64,000 nt of DNA from Gemmatimonas groenlandica (GCF_013004105.1 NZ_CP053085.1:248001-312000); one strand, 5' to 3'. Shown: positions 19,454 through 29,150, counted from the first letter of the stretch. The notes: generated by a model not told the origin, from the letters alone. Translations and numbers: made by a program.

Positions 19454-20653
19454 GTGACTACCTCTCCTGACACCTTGCTGCGATTCCGCGACGCCTTCCC
19501 GATCCTCGGGACATCCACGTATCTGGTCTCGAACTCGCTCGGGGCGATGCCGGCGGCGGTGACCGATCATCTCGCCGACTATGCGCGGCAGTGGCAAACG
19601 CGTGGGGTGCGCGCGTGGGCGGAAGGGTGGTGGGAGTTGCCGGTGAAGATGGGCAACGAGATCGCGCCGCTCATCGGCGCCGCCCCTGGAACCGTGGTGA
19701 TGGTGCCCACGGTGACGCAGGCAATGAGCGCGATTTTGTCGGCCATCGACTTCCCGCCCGAGCGCAACGAAGTCGTGATGACGGCCCTCGACTTCCCGTC
19801 GGTGCGCTATGCCTACGATGCACTCGCGCCGCGACTCGGCGCTCGCGTAACGGTGGTGCCCAGCGATGACGGCATCGCTATCGATCTCGACCGGATCCTC
19901 GCCGCGATCACCGAGCGCACGCGACTCGTGGCGATCTCGCATGTGCTCTTCCGCTCGGCGTACATCATGGACGCCGCGGCGATCTGCGCGAAGGCGAAAT
20001 CAGTGGGCGCGCTCATCGCGCTCGACGCGTATCACAGCGTGGGCGTCATCCCGGTGGATGTGCAGGCACTTGGTGCCGACTTCCTGTGCGGTGGCGTGTT
20101 GAAGTGGTTGTGTGGTGGCCCGGGCGGATGCTTCCTGTACGCGTCGCCCGGGGCGAGCGAGCAGTTGGCTCCGGCGCTGACTGGCTGGCAGGCGCATCGC
20201 GCGCCCTTCGCGTTTGCCGAGCAGATGGACTACGCGCAGGGGGCGTGGCGATGGCTCGGCGGCACGCCGGTGGTGCCGGCACTGTTCGCGGGCCTCGAGG
20301 GGCCGCGCATCATCGCTGAAGCGGGACTGGAGGCCATTCGCGCCAAGAGCACGCGGCAGACGTCGCGTTTGATCGAGATGGCGGACGCGCGTGGCTGGCG
20401 GGTGCATGCTCCGCGGGAGGCGGAGCGACGCGGTGGTACCGTGGCGTTCGACGTACCGCACGCCGCCGAAGTCGCCAAAACGCTGCTCGCCCGCGATGTC
20501 GTGATCGACTACCGCCCCGGGGCTGGCATTCGGGTGGCCCCCCATTTCTACACGACCGACGGAGAGCTCGAGGCCTGTGTGGCGGCGATGGATGACATCC
20601 TCGCGACCGGTGCGTGGACGGCGTTCGCCGGGGTGCACAGCACGGTGACCTGA
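19454..20653 (+). CDS. Kynureninase-like PLP enzyme (aminotransferase class V fold)
   Basis: The 399-residue protein uses a GTG start at 19454. Landmarks of the fold-type I PLP family are TYLVSNSLGAMP near the N-terminus, the Asp that pairs with the pyridine nitrogen in LDAYHSVG (Asp191), and the Schiff-base lysine in GGVLKWLCGGPGG (Lys217). The NSLG opening and the KWLCGGPG motif resemble kynureninase, which cleaves kynurenine to anthranilate and alanine. Other kyn genes are not adjacent, so a different cysteine-desulfurase-like or transaminase activity is possible. It is cytoplasmic. The C-terminal AGIRVAPHFYTTDGELE segment is typical for the family. Confidence 0.8.
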   Translation: MTTSPDTLLRFRDAFPILGTSTYLVSNSLGAMPAAVTDHLADYARQWQTRGVRAWAEGWWELPVKMGNEIAPLIGAAPGTVVMVPTVTQAMSAILSAIDFPPERNEVVMTALDFPSVRYAYDALAPRLGARVTVVPSDDGIAIDLDRILAAITERTRLVAISHVLFRSAYIMDAAAICAKAKSVGALIALDAYHSVGVIPVDVQALGADFLCGGVLKWLCGGPGGCFLYASPGASEQLAPALTGWQAHRAPFAFAEQMDYAQGAWRWLGGTPVVPALFAGLEGPRIIAEAGLEAIRAKSTRQTSRLIEMADARGWRVHAPREAERRGGTVAFDVPHAAEVAKTLLARDVVIDYRPGAGIRVAPHFYTTDGELEACVAAMDDILATGAWTAFAGVHSTVT

Positions 20654-20718
20654 GCTGGCGCCAAGTAAGTCACCTGATCATGTTTTTCGGATCATTCACG
20701 ACCCCTGACCCAGAGACG

Positions 20719-20964
20719 ATGAACTCGCCGACCAATCACCCGCCCAAGAAGTTGCGCAAGCAGTACACGAACAGCGCGTATCCGATGGTCGTGCTCAAGT
20801 TCGAAGACGGACACGAGATCAAGATCTATCAAAACACGGGCAAGGTGTTCGATGTCTGGTCGGGCGAGACGATCAAGGTGATGGCCGTGTATGACCCCAC
20901 GTCGAAAGAATGGGAGCTGGTGGAGTCCAAGAAGAGCGACGCCTTCGACGACGCGTCCGCCTGA
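20719..20964 (+). CDS. Hypothetical small protein
   Basis: The 81-residue protein starts MNSPTNHPPKKLRKQY and continues with alternating strands: VVLKFEDGHEIKIYQNTGKVFDVW, KVMAVYDPTSKEWELVE. It looks like a small beta-barrel or SH3-like fold with an acidic tail. An upstream in-frame ATG at 20680 would add 13 residues. No family is recognised. It lies 65 bp after the PLP-enzyme gene and 58 bp before psuG, on the same strand, so it may share a transcript with both. Confidence 0.6.
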   Translation: MNSPTNHPPKKLRKQYTNSAYPMVVLKFEDGHEIKIYQNTGKVFDVWSGETIKVMAVYDPTSKEWELVESKKSDAFDDASA

Positions 20965-21022
20965 CGAACTTCGTCGCGTCGGTGGCGTTGCGACACCGAG
21001 GTTTGCGCTGTACAATCGAGTT

Positions 21023-21958
21023 GTGCATGAGAGCCGAGTGCGCACGCGCAGCACCGTAGTCATCGAAGCCGCCTTTGCCCGCGGGGGCGCTGTCGTCGCC
21101 CTCGAGAGCTCGGTGCTCGCGCAGGGACTGTTGCCGCCGCACAATCGCGACGCCGCCGAGCGTATGCTGGCCGCGGTCGAGGCAGTTGGAGCGACCCCGG
21201 CGATCACCTCCATCGTGAAGGGCGTGCCGTCGTTCGGACTCGAGCCGGCCGATCTGGAGCGCTTCCTGGCCCGCGATGGCGTGCGCAAGGTGTCGTCGCG
21301 CGACCTGGGCATCGCGATCGCGCAGCATGCCGACGGTGCCACCACGGTGGCGGGAACGCTCGCCATGTGTACGCTGGCCGGCATCGAAGTCTTCGCCACC
21401 GGCGGCATCGGCGGTGTTCACCGCGATGCTCCGTTCGACGAGTCGGCCGATCTGGTCGCCCTTTCGCACACCCCGGTGATCGTGGTGTGCGCCGGTGCCA
21501 AATCGATTCTGGACCTGCCGGCCACGATGGAGCGGCTTGAAACGCTAGGCGTGCCGGTGGTCGGCTATCGCACGCACGAGCTGCCCGGCTTTTTCTCCAT
21601 GAACACCGGGCTCGCCCTCACGGCGTCCCTTGATACGCCCGAGCAGATCGCTACCGCCTGGCTGGCCCATCGCGCGGTTGGCGGTCGTAGTGCCATGCTG
21701 GTCGTGCAGCCCCCCCCGGCCGAGAGCGCCCTGCCGGCGGAGCTGGTGGACGATGCCACCGCGTCGGCGCTGGCTGCGGCGAGAGCGGCCGGGGTGCGTG
21801 GCGCGGCCGTCACGCCGTTCCTTCTCGCCGATATTCAGCAGCGCACGCAGGGAAAGTCGGTCGTCGCTAATCTGGCGTTGCTCGAAAGCAACGCCAGATT
21901 GGCCGGGCGAATCGCGGTGGCGCTGACCGCCGCCCGTTTCGAATCGGCTCCGTTATGA
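21023..21958 (+). CDS. psuG: Pseudouridine-5'-phosphate glycosidase
   Basis: The 311-residue enzyme (GTG start at 21023; GTG 21038 is an alternative) matches the IndA/PsuG family: VALESSVLAQGLLPPHN, carrying the catalytic Glu (Glu28), VPSFGLEPADLERFL, KVSSRDLGIAIA, FATGGIGGVHRDAPFDESADL, VCAGAKSILDLP with the catalytic Lys, and LPGFFSMNTGL. It cleaves pseudouridine 5'-phosphate to uracil and ribose 5-phosphate in the cytoplasm, completing pseudouridine salvage. The partner kinase psuK is not adjacent. Near the 3' end the coding sequence contains a perfect 14-bp hairpin (21869-21900), listed separately. Confidence 0.92.
   Translation: MHESRVRTRSTVVIEAAFARGGAVVALESSVLAQGLLPPHNRDAAERMLAAVEAVGATPAITSIVKGVPSFGLEPADLERFLARDGVRKVSSRDLGIAIAQHADGATTVAGTLAMCTLAGIEVFATGGIGGVHRDAPFDESADLVALSHTPVIVVCAGAKSILDLPATMERLETLGVPVVGYRTHELPGFFSMNTGLALTASLDTPEQIATAWLAHRAVGGRSAMLVVQPPPAESALPAELVDDATASALAAARAAGVRGAAVTPFLLADIQQRTQGKSVVANLALLESNARLAGRIAVALTAARFESAPL
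21869..21900 (+). other. Perfect 14-bp hairpin inside the psuG coding region
   Basis: AATCTGGCGTTGCT (21869-21882) is followed by a CGAA tetraloop and its exact reverse complement (21887-21900), about 60 bases before the psuG stop. It encodes NLALLESNARL without breaking the frame. It may slow transcription or stabilise the 3' end. No T-run follows, so it is not a classical terminator. Confidence 0.8.
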
Positions 21959-22077
21959 GTCGACGTTTTGTGGGTGCAGGAGCTCGACGTAGGGCACGAC
22001 GAGGGAACACGAGTGAACGAAGCACGAAGCGCACGGTACTATCCGGTAACCCGCTCGCTCCGGAGGTCTGACAGACA

Positions 22078-23232
22078 ATGCCCACCCCGTTCCTGAGTTC
22101 CGAGGAATACGACGAGCGCGCTCACGCCCTCTACAACGAGGGCAAGTACGACGAGGCGCTCGCCCTGCTGCGCGAAGCCGTGGCGCTGTATCCGAATGCC
22201 GTCGAGCTCCACGTCGGTTTCGGCTACGCGCGACTGGCCCGGGAGGAGTACGCCTGGGCTCGACGCAGCTTCGAGGAAGCGTTGGTGCTCGATCCCGACC
22301 ATGAGGACGCCCTCGCCGGCCTCGGCGAAGTCTTACTCAAGTTCGGTCAGGTCGACGCCGGATTGCGCGCCTTCGAAAGGACCGTCACGCTCGGCTACGA
22401 TGATGATGTCGATCTCATGCTCCAGATCGGCCGCGCGCTCTTTCGCGAAGGGTTCGTGGATACGGCACTCACGTATTTCGACCGCGCCGTAGCCCACGCC
22501 GACGACTCGGCGGAGGCCGCTGCGTGCGTAGGGTACGCGCAGCATCGCATGGGACGCGACGCCGAGGCGATCGAGTCGCTCACGCGCGCACTCGATCTCG
22601 ATCCGCAGCTGGTCGAGGCACGGGTGTACCTCGCCAATCTCATGTACGATGCCGGCGATCTCGATCAGGCCCTCGTCGAGTTCGAGAAAACCAAGCCCGA
22701 AGACCACTGGGACGAACTCGGCATCTGGCGACTGGTGGAACTCAAGAAATCGGTCTACAAGCTCGAGGACACCGACGGCGAGTTGAAGCCGTGGGAAGCC
22801 CGTCTCATCGAGCTGGCCGACGAGGCTGACGACATTGACGATCTGCTCGAAGAAGTGGAGCAGTCGATGATGGAGCAGGACGCCGAGGGAACGCCCGAGG
22901 CGCAGGGACAGCTCGAGGCACTGGGCAGCCTGCTCACCGGACTGGTGAACCAACACCAGGGTGAGCAGGCCGAGCCGGCTTCCACCGACGTGCTCGCGGC
23001 GGAGACCTCCCACCGCGTGATCATGCGTGACGGGAGCGTGTTCGAGGGCACCTGGGAGGAGATCGTGCGGGCGCTACGTGACGCGCGTGACGCCGGTCGC
23101 CCCCTCAACGAATACATGGCCGCCGAAGCGCGCCGCTTTTATGGCGCCACCGGCAAGCAGGTCGCGTCCGACGCGCCCGAGGCCTTTCTCCGTGGCGGTG
23201 CCGACGCCGGGATGCTCCGGATCGACCCTTAG
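22078..23232 (+). CDS. TPR-repeat protein
   Basis: The 384-residue soluble protein is built of tetratricopeptide repeats over residues about 10-220: ALYNEGKYDEALALLREAVALYPNAVELHVGFGYARLAREEYAWA, RRSFEEALVLDPDHEDALAGLGEVLLKFG, AIESLTRALDLDPQLVEARVYLANLMYDAGDLDQALVEFE. The C-terminal half is highly acidic (DEADDIDDLLEEVEQSMMEQD), then a short conserved-looking region (RVIMRDGSVFEGTWEEIVRALRDARDAGRPLNEYMAAEARRFYG). TPR arrays scaffold protein complexes; partners are unknown. The next TPR gene follows within 15 bp, so the two are probably co-transcribed with the M16 peptidase gene. Confidence 0.9.
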   Translation: MPTPFLSSEEYDERAHALYNEGKYDEALALLREAVALYPNAVELHVGFGYARLAREEYAWARRSFEEALVLDPDHEDALAGLGEVLLKFGQVDAGLRAFERTVTLGYDDDVDLMLQIGRALFREGFVDTALTYFDRAVAHADDSAEAAACVGYAQHRMGRDAEAIESLTRALDLDPQLVEARVYLANLMYDAGDLDQALVEFEKTKPEDHWDELGIWRLVELKKSVYKLEDTDGELKPWEARLIELADEADDIDDLLEEVEQSMMEQDAEGTPEAQGQLEALGSLLTGLVNQHQGEQAEPASTDVLAAETSHRVIMRDGSVFEGTWEEIVRALRDARDAGRPLNEYMAAEARRFYGATGKQVASDAPEAFLRGGADAGMLRIDP

Positions 23233-23247
23233 TGGGTATCACGTAGC

Positions 23248-24291
23248 ATGACTACCGGATTCGAACCGACCACATCCGACGCACGCGCCGCGCTCAACGC
23301 GGCGCGTTTCGTCTTGAGCCCCGAGAGCACGTCGCCGGCCCCGGCGGTGTGGGCGGGTGCACAACAGGTCCTGCGGGCCGTCACCGCGCGTCCCGAGCTC
23401 GGCGGCCAAGCACTCATCGGCGAGGCGCGTCGCATGGGCGCGCTCACCTTGACCGACGCCCACGCCCTGGTGGCACTGGTGACCTGGGCGGACGCCTCAG
23501 ATCGGCCCGCCGAAAGCGACTCGGAACGTGCGCTGCTGCGTGAAGCCTGGCTCGCGCTCGAGCATGCGGTCAGCATGAACCGCTCGACGGTCGCCGAGGC
23601 ACCGCTTCGCCCCACTGTGAACGACATGCCGGCGATCAGCGCTGAGCCGCGCGAGGGAGAACCTCGTCTGCGCGAACCGTACAGCGGCGAGCGTGCGCCG
23701 GATGCGCCGACCTCGCGACGTGTCTCGGCTGGGCTCATCATCGGTGTACTGGTCACGATCATCGTGATTGCGGCAGGTGCGTGGTGGATGCTGTCCCAGC
23801 GCTCCGACCGCGCGTACCAGGACGGCGTGGCCGCCTATGGCCGTGGCGCGCGCGAAGTCGCGCGTACGGCATTCGCACAGGCCGCGCAGCAGCATCCCGA
23901 CGACGCCGGTCCCCTCGTCTTCCTCGGGCGCATGTCGCGCGAAGAGGGTGATCTGCCGCGCGCGCGTCGATTCCTCACCACGGCGGTGCGCATTGCGCCG
24001 AACAGTGCGCTGGCGAATCGCGAACTCGGGTCGGTGATGTTGGCCGATGGGCAGCCGGAAATCGGCCGTCGATTCTACGTCCGAGCGCTGCAACTCGATC
24101 CTACCGATCGTGTGGCGCAGGGGTTTTTGGGGTGCGCGCTGTTTCGTCTGAATCGTTTCGACGAAGCACGACGGTGGGCCGATCGCGCCGGACCGGGAGA
24201 CTGGTCCCGCTGCATCGCGCCGATGCCACTGCCGGGCCAGATGCCTGCCGCCATGCCGGCTCCCGGCTATCCGACTTTACCTCCTCGATGA
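23248..24291 (+). CDS. Membrane-anchored TPR protein
   Basis: The 347-residue protein has a soluble Ala-rich N-terminal region (about 1-150), one transmembrane helix (SAGLIIGVLVTIIVIAAGAWWML, about 158-180) and three TPR-like repeats behind it (AYQDGVAAYGRGAREVARTAFAQAAQQHPDDAGPLVFLG, and two more ending LQLDPTDRVAQGFLGCALF). A Pro/Met-rich tail closes the protein. The repeats are probably periplasmic. Its stop overlaps the start of the M16 peptidase gene (ATGA), which indicates translational coupling and possibly a joint envelope protein quality-control role (inference). Confidence 0.8.
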   Translation: MTTGFEPTTSDARAALNAARFVLSPESTSPAPAVWAGAQQVLRAVTARPELGGQALIGEARRMGALTLTDAHALVALVTWADASDRPAESDSERALLREAWLALEHAVSMNRSTVAEAPLRPTVNDMPAISAEPREGEPRLREPYSGERAPDAPTSRRVSAGLIIGVLVTIIVIAAGAWWMLSQRSDRAYQDGVAAYGRGAREVARTAFAQAAQQHPDDAGPLVFLGRMSREEGDLPRARRFLTTAVRIAPNSALANRELGSVMLADGQPEIGRRFYVRALQLDPTDRVAQGFLGCALFRLNRFDEARRWADRAGPGDWSRCIAPMPLPGQMPAAMPAPGYPTLPPR

Positions 24292-26954
24292 CCTCACGTA
24301 TTCAGCGGCCGAGCGATGCGCTCGCGCTGCACCATGAGACCGTTCGCGAAATCCTTCCCAATGGCCTGACGTTGCTCGTACGTCGCGATCCGTCGGCTCC
24401 GGTGGTCGCGATCGTCACGCATGTGAAAGTCGGCTACTTCGATGAAGCCGACGATGTCGTCGGCATCGCGCACGTGCTCGAGCACATGTTCTTCAAAGGC
24501 ACGCCGACGCGTGGTGTCGGCCAGATCGCCCGCGAAACGAAGGCGAACGGTGGCTATCTCAACGCGCACACGATCTACGACCACACCACCTATTACACGG
24601 TACTGCCGTCGTCGTCGTTCGTGCAGGGGCTCGAGATTCAGTTCGACGCGTACGCCCGCTCCATTATCGACGCCGAGGAGCTGGCGCGCGAACTGGAAGT
24701 GATCATCGAGGAGACCAAGCGCAAGCGGGACACCGCGTCGGCGATGGCGATCGAGACGCTGTACGCGACGCTCTTCGACAAACATCGCATCCGACGCTGG
24801 CGCATGGGTGACGAACCGGAGCTGCGGGCGCTCACGCGCGAGCAGCTCATGTCGTTCTACAAGCGCTGGTATCGTCCGGATAACACGGTGCTGTCGATCG
24901 TCGGCGATGTCGATATCGATGAGGTGCGGCGCGAGGTCGCTTCGCGGCATGGACAGCTCGACAACAGCACGCCGCCGCGCGACCGCGGTCCCATCGAAGT
25001 GACGCCGCCGGGGTTCCGCTTGCGCGAGTGGAGCGGCGACATCGCGCAACAGCACGTCGCGTTCGGTTGGCGTACGCCGTCGCTGGAGCACATCGACACG
25101 CCGGCGCTCGATCTGGCCGGCCTCGCGCTCGGTTCCGGACGCGCCTCGCGTTTCTATCGCGCCATCCGTGAGCGTCAGCTGGCCTCGGCCGTCTCAGCAT
25201 GGGACTACACCGCCGGAGACATCGGCGTGTTCGTGGCGCACACCGAATCGCCGGCGGAGCATGCGCGCGAAGCCACGCGCTATTTGTGGCGCGAGCTGCA
25301 GGCCGCACGCACAGTCGGCTTTCGCCGCAGCGAAGTGGCCCGTGCCCAGAGCATCATCGAGGCGCGTTGGCTGCGTCGGCTCGAGAGTATGGACGGACAG
25401 GCCACGTATCTCGCGTCGTGGGAAGCGGAGGGCGGACTCGATCTCGCCAGCCGCTACTACGATGCCCTGTTGTCGCTGTCGCCGCGGGATTTGCAGGACG
25501 CCTTGGCGGCGCACCTCGACCCCGAGCAGCTGGCGGTGATTTCATATCGCCCGAATGGCGCCGCGCCGTTGGCGGAACATGAAGCGGCGCTGCGCGACAT
25601 GCTGCGCGCCGAGGAAGGGCAGGGCAGCAGTGTGCTGGTCGACCCCGGCGTGCTCACGCCGATGTCGAGTGACGTGATTGATGCATCGGCCGTGCACGTT
25701 GGTCTTCGGGCCGAGCGGGTGGAGCGCGACGTGCACGTGTATCGCACCGCGCAGGGGGTGCCGGTACTGGTGCTGCCTCGACCGGGATCGCCGCTGGTGA
25801 ATGTGGGCGTGTTTCAGCGTGGCGGGTCGTGCGTGGAGCCGACGTCGCATGAAGGGCTCTCTCGCATCACCGCGCAGGCTATGCTCAAGGGCACCGAGCG
25901 GCGCAGTGGCGCGCGGATCGCCGAGTTGGCCGAAGAGCTGGGAAGCAGTATCGGCGTCAGTGCGGCGCTCGAGAGCATTGGCTGGACGATGTCGGTGCCG
26001 GTGCGGCACTTCCCGGCAGCCACCGAGCTACTGGGTGATGTATTACAGCATCCGGTGTTCCCCGACGAAGGCGTGAGCACCGAACGGGCGCTTGCGCTGG
26101 CCGAAGTCACGCGTGCCCGCGACGATATGTCACGCTGGCCCATGCGCCTCGCGGCGATCGCGGCCTACGGTGCGCATCCGTACGCCCGATCGGTGATCGG
26201 CACCGAGGCGTCGCTGGCGCTGGTCGAAACGGACAGCGTGCGCGGCTTTCACGCCGATCACATCGCGCGTGGCGCGTCGGTGATTGCCGTCGTGGGCGAC
26301 GTCACCCCCGACGACGTGGCTGGCGTGATCGATCGCGCCTTTCCGCAAATGCGATGGCAGGAGGAAGTCGCTCCACCCCGAGTGCAGTGGCCGCACGAGG
26401 GGCATGTGTTGCGGGAGGAGCGCGCCAAGAAGCAGACGGCACTGGCGATGCTGTTTCCGGGACCGTCGCGGTACCACGACGATCGCTTCGCGGCGCGGGT
26501 GTTGTCGGCGGTGGCAAGCGGACTTGGTGGCCGTTTCTTCGAGCAGCTTCGCGACAAGCAATCGCTAGCGTACACCGTGAGCGCGTTCCCCATCGAGCGC
26601 CGGGCGGGAGGTGTCTTTGCGGCGTACATCGCCACGTCGCCGTCGCGCGAGCAGGAGGCGCGCGATGGATTACTCGGCGAATTCGCCAAGCTGTGCGACG
26701 CCGCGCCGACCGACGACGAAATGGAGCGGGCGCGCCGCTATCTCATCGGCACGCACGCCATCGCGCAGCAGTCGGGTGGTAGTGTCCTCGGCGACCTGGT
26801 GGACGCGTGGCTGTTCGGTGAAGGACTGCACGAGCGCCATGAAGTGGTGGATCGTCTGGCCGCGGTGCAGGGCGCTGATGTGCTGCGCATGGCGCGGGCG
26901 TCGTTCGATCCATCGCGTGTGGCGGAAGGTGTCGTGCGCGGCTCGCTCGGTTAG
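24288..26954 (+). CDS. M16 family zinc metallopeptidase with two M16 units
   Basis: The 888-residue protein starts at an ATG overlapping the previous stop. The first M16 unit has the inverted zinc motif HVLEH (His62, Glu65, His66) with the downstream Glu in LEVIIEETKRKRD. The second unit (about 470-880) lacks HxxEH and has the family C-terminal elements FFEQLRDKQSLAYTVSAF and GTHAIAQQSGGS, as in the inactive partner half. Together they form a clamshell peptidase. No signal peptide is evident, though the N-terminus is short. Relatives degrade peptides or process presequence-like substrates. It is translationally coupled to the membrane TPR protein. Confidence 0.93.
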   Translation: MTSRIQRPSDALALHHETVREILPNGLTLLVRRDPSAPVVAIVTHVKVGYFDEADDVVGIAHVLEHMFFKGTPTRGVGQIARETKANGGYLNAHTIYDHTTYYTVLPSSSFVQGLEIQFDAYARSIIDAEELARELEVIIEETKRKRDTASAMAIETLYATLFDKHRIRRWRMGDEPELRALTREQLMSFYKRWYRPDNTVLSIVGDVDIDEVRREVASRHGQLDNSTPPRDRGPIEVTPPGFRLREWSGDIAQQHVAFGWRTPSLEHIDTPALDLAGLALGSGRASRFYRAIRERQLASAVSAWDYTAGDIGVFVAHTESPAEHAREATRYLWRELQAARTVGFRRSEVARAQSIIEARWLRRLESMDGQATYLASWEAEGGLDLASRYYDALLSLSPRDLQDALAAHLDPEQLAVISYRPNGAAPLAEHEAALRDMLRAEEGQGSSVLVDPGVLTPMSSDVIDASAVHVGLRAERVERDVHVYRTAQGVPVLVLPRPGSPLVNVGVFQRGGSCVEPTSHEGLSRITAQAMLKGTERRSGARIAELAEELGSSIGVSAALESIGWTMSVPVRHFPAATELLGDVLQHPVFPDEGVSTERALALAEVTRARDDMSRWPMRLAAIAAYGAHPYARSVIGTEASLALVETDSVRGFHADHIARGASVIAVVGDVTPDDVAGVIDRAFPQMRWQEEVAPPRVQWPHEGHVLREERAKKQTALAMLFPGPSRYHDDRFAARVLSAVASGLGGRFFEQLRDKQSLAYTVSAFPIERRAGGVFAAYIATSPSREQEARDGLLGEFAKLCDAAPTDDEMERARRYLIGTHAIAQQSGGSVLGDLVDAWLFGEGLHERHEVVDRLAAVQGADVLRMARASFDPSRVAEGVVRGSLG

Positions 26955-26983
26955 TCCACTCGGCTAACCGAGTTCGGGCATCG

Positions 26984-28507
26984 TCACGGCGGCGACACTG
27001 GTCGCACGTCTCGCATCTGGCGCGCGGCGCGAGACAGCGCGGGCACACTACTGCGAATCCGTCCGTTGGCGGCGCGCAGTCCAACCCATCCGTCGTAGTC
27101 GGCCGGCTCTCCGATAATCGCGGCCGTGACCCACGCGCGTCGCGATCCCCACGCCAGCGCATGACGGATAGCCGCCAGCTGCGCGGCGTCACCGTGTGCG
27201 TGCGGCAGTCCGCCTGCGGTGACCAGCCAGTGCGGCTTCGCGCCACCGCCGCGGGTGACGGCGCGCTGATGCCAACGGTCGAAGGCGCGCAGGCGTGCGT
27301 CGACGGCGGGCAATCCGGAGAAGGACGGAAACGACACCGCACCGATCAGCGAGACCGGTGATGACGGCGATGCCGCCCAGACATACACCGCGCTGTCGAT
27401 CGCGTCGAGTCTCGACGCGCTCCAGCCCATGCGCGTGCGGGGGCGGACACGCTGCACCGTGGTGGCGCTCCGTAGCAGGAGGGCGCGCCACCAGTCGGAT
27501 GACCGTGGCGTCGTGCCGAGGATGGAGGGTAGTGGATCGATCAGACCGGGGAAGATGACATCGGGTCGAATGCGCAGCAGCACGCGTTCCACTGCCGCCT
27601 GTCGCTCCGCGTCGTCTGGCGCTGCGACGCCACGCGCGATGCGCAGCGCCACCGCGATCTGCACACTATCGTCGCGCAGTGGCTGCAACACCCGCGAGAG
27701 CGAGTCGAGCGCGCCGCCGCGCCACCCGTCCTCGTCGATCACGACGAGCACCACTTCTGGTTCGAGCGCTTCGATGAGACGTCGATCGGACTGCACCGCG
27801 CGCGCCGGCGGCGCACCGTCGAGAATCGGGAAGATGCGCATGCCGATCGCGAAGTCACCGGCCGGCCGCGCCTGCATCGGTTCGGCGTACGCGGCTTCGT
27901 AGCTTCGCACGGCGGCGATGCCGCGCGGCCATTCGAGCATGAGCAGCGTGGCCAGCGCGGTCGCAGCGAGGACGAGCACCGCGCGTACGGCACCGGACAG
28001 GCGCCAGCGCGCCGGATACGCCGGCGCGATCATCGGCACGAGCATCGCGAGTGGCGACACCAGGGCAGCGCGTCCGGCGGTCATACCGAGAATCACATCG
28101 CGGGCCGAGACCGCCGCCTGCAATTGAAGCGGGGCGACGCCTTGTTGCGACGCGAGATAGTCGCCGATCGCAATCACGGCGATCACCACGTCGTACAGCA
28201 GAATCGGCAGCGCGACGACCACCGACACCAGGCGTGTGACCAGCGAGTAGAGCACCTGCAGCACGAAGGCGCAGGCGATCATCGGCATCAGCCACGTTAT
28301 GCCTGAGATCGTTCGTGCGCCGGTCTCGGTGCCGGTGGCGACCGCCACGAGCAACGCCGGCGCGACCAGCAGGCCGCAGAAGGCGGTGAGATTGGTGAAG
28401 ACCCGCGGTGCTTCACGTCGGGCCGCGATCCATCCGGCGAGCGCGATATCCCACGCCAGCACGGCCATCGCTACGCCGAGCACCAGCAGTGCAAGCGGAT
28501 CAGTCAT
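26984..28507 (-). CDS. Hypothetical multi-pass membrane protein with soluble C-terminal domain
   Basis: The 507-residue protein (ATG 28507) has about seven hydrophobic helices in residues 1-205 (LLVLGVAMAVLAWDIALAG, FCGLLVAPALLVAVAT, WLMPMIACAFVLQVLYSLV, VVVALPILLYDVVIAVIAIGDYLA, and others). A soluble alpha/beta domain of about 290 residues follows. That domain has repeated strand-helix units (VVLVVIDEDGW, VQIAVALRIARG, VIFPGLIDPLPS, WLVTAGGLPHAHGD) that could form a TIM-barrel-like fold of glycosidase type. This is only a visual impression and no family is claimed. It is convergent with the M16 gene and divergent from pgsA. Confidence 0.6.
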   Translation of the reverse strand: MTDPLALLVLGVAMAVLAWDIALAGWIAARREAPRVFTNLTAFCGLLVAPALLVAVATGTETGARTISGITWLMPMIACAFVLQVLYSLVTRLVSVVVALPILLYDVVIAVIAIGDYLASQQGVAPLQLQAAVSARDVILGMTAGRAALVSPLAMLVPMIAPAYPARWRLSGAVRAVLVLAATALATLLMLEWPRGIAAVRSYEAAYAEPMQARPAGDFAIGMRIFPILDGAPPARAVQSDRRLIEALEPEVVLVVIDEDGWRGGALDSLSRVLQPLRDDSVQIAVALRIARGVAAPDDAERQAAVERVLLRIRPDVIFPGLIDPLPSILGTTPRSSDWWRALLLRSATTVQRVRPRTRMGWSASRLDAIDSAVYVWAASPSSPVSLIGAVSFPSFSGLPAVDARLRAFDRWHQRAVTRGGGAKPHWLVTAGGLPHAHGDAAQLAAIRHALAWGSRRAWVTAAIIGEPADYDGWVGLRAANGRIRSSVPALSRAARQMRDVRPVSPP

Positions 28508-28572
28508 GCGGGCAGGATACACAACGCGCGTCGTCGCTGGCACCCCGCACCCCGCCGTCGGTAGTTTCCACC

Positions 28573-29106
28573 ATGGCCCACACAGAGACTCCGACCGTCC
28601 TGACGGTGCCCAACCTGGTGTCCACGTCGCGCGTGGTGCTGGCGGTGGGTTTTCTGGCGATGGATGCCGTTCCGGTACGACTGGCCCTCATTGCGGTGGC
28701 GTCGCTCACCGATTTCCTCGACGGGTGGATCGCCCGCCGCACCAAGGTGGCGTCGCGCTTTGGCGCGCTGATCGATCCGGTGGCCGACCGCTTCTTCGTG
28801 CTCTGTGTGGTGATCGCGTATGTGTTGGGCGATCAGCTCACGGTCTGGCAGGCGGTGGTGATCTTCTTTCGCGACATCATGTCGCTGATCGGCTGGTTCG
28901 TGGCCCGCAACGTGAGCTGGCTGCGCCCCATCCGGTTCCGGGCGCGCCCACTGGGCAAGATCGTGACGGGGCTGCAGCTGCTGACCTTCATCGCCGTGTT
29001 GCTGGCACCGGCCACGGTAGACGGCCTGGTCATCGCGGTCGGTGTGCTGGGCTTGGTGGCGACGGTTGACTACACGCTGATGCTCTGGCGCGAGCGGGTG
29101 CGGTGA
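28573..29106 (+). CDS. CDP-alcohol phosphatidyltransferase (PgsA-like)
   Basis: The 177-residue inner-membrane enzyme has the complete family signature D-x2-DG-x2-AR-x8-G-x3-D-x3-D: Asp47, Asp50, Gly51, Ala54, Arg55, Gly64, Asp68 and Asp72 in TDFLDGWIARRTKVASRFGA and the following residues. It has about five transmembrane helices. Family members transfer a phosphatidyl group from CDP-diacylglycerol to glycerol 3-phosphate, serine or inositol phosphate. PgsA is the best guess, but the acceptor cannot be determined. It is followed by a dispersed palindrome and a hairpin. Confidence 0.88.
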   Translation: MAHTETPTVLTVPNLVSTSRVVLAVGFLAMDAVPVRLALIAVASLTDFLDGWIARRTKVASRFGALIDPVADRFFVLCVVIAYVLGDQLTVWQAVVIFFRDIMSLIGWFVARNVSWLRPIRFRARPLGKIVTGLQLLTFIAVLLAPATVDGLVIAVGVLGLVATVDYTLMLWRERVR

Positions 29107-29150
29107 GGCGCTGGGCTAGGGGGCTGGGCCCGGGGCTGAGATCGTGACCT

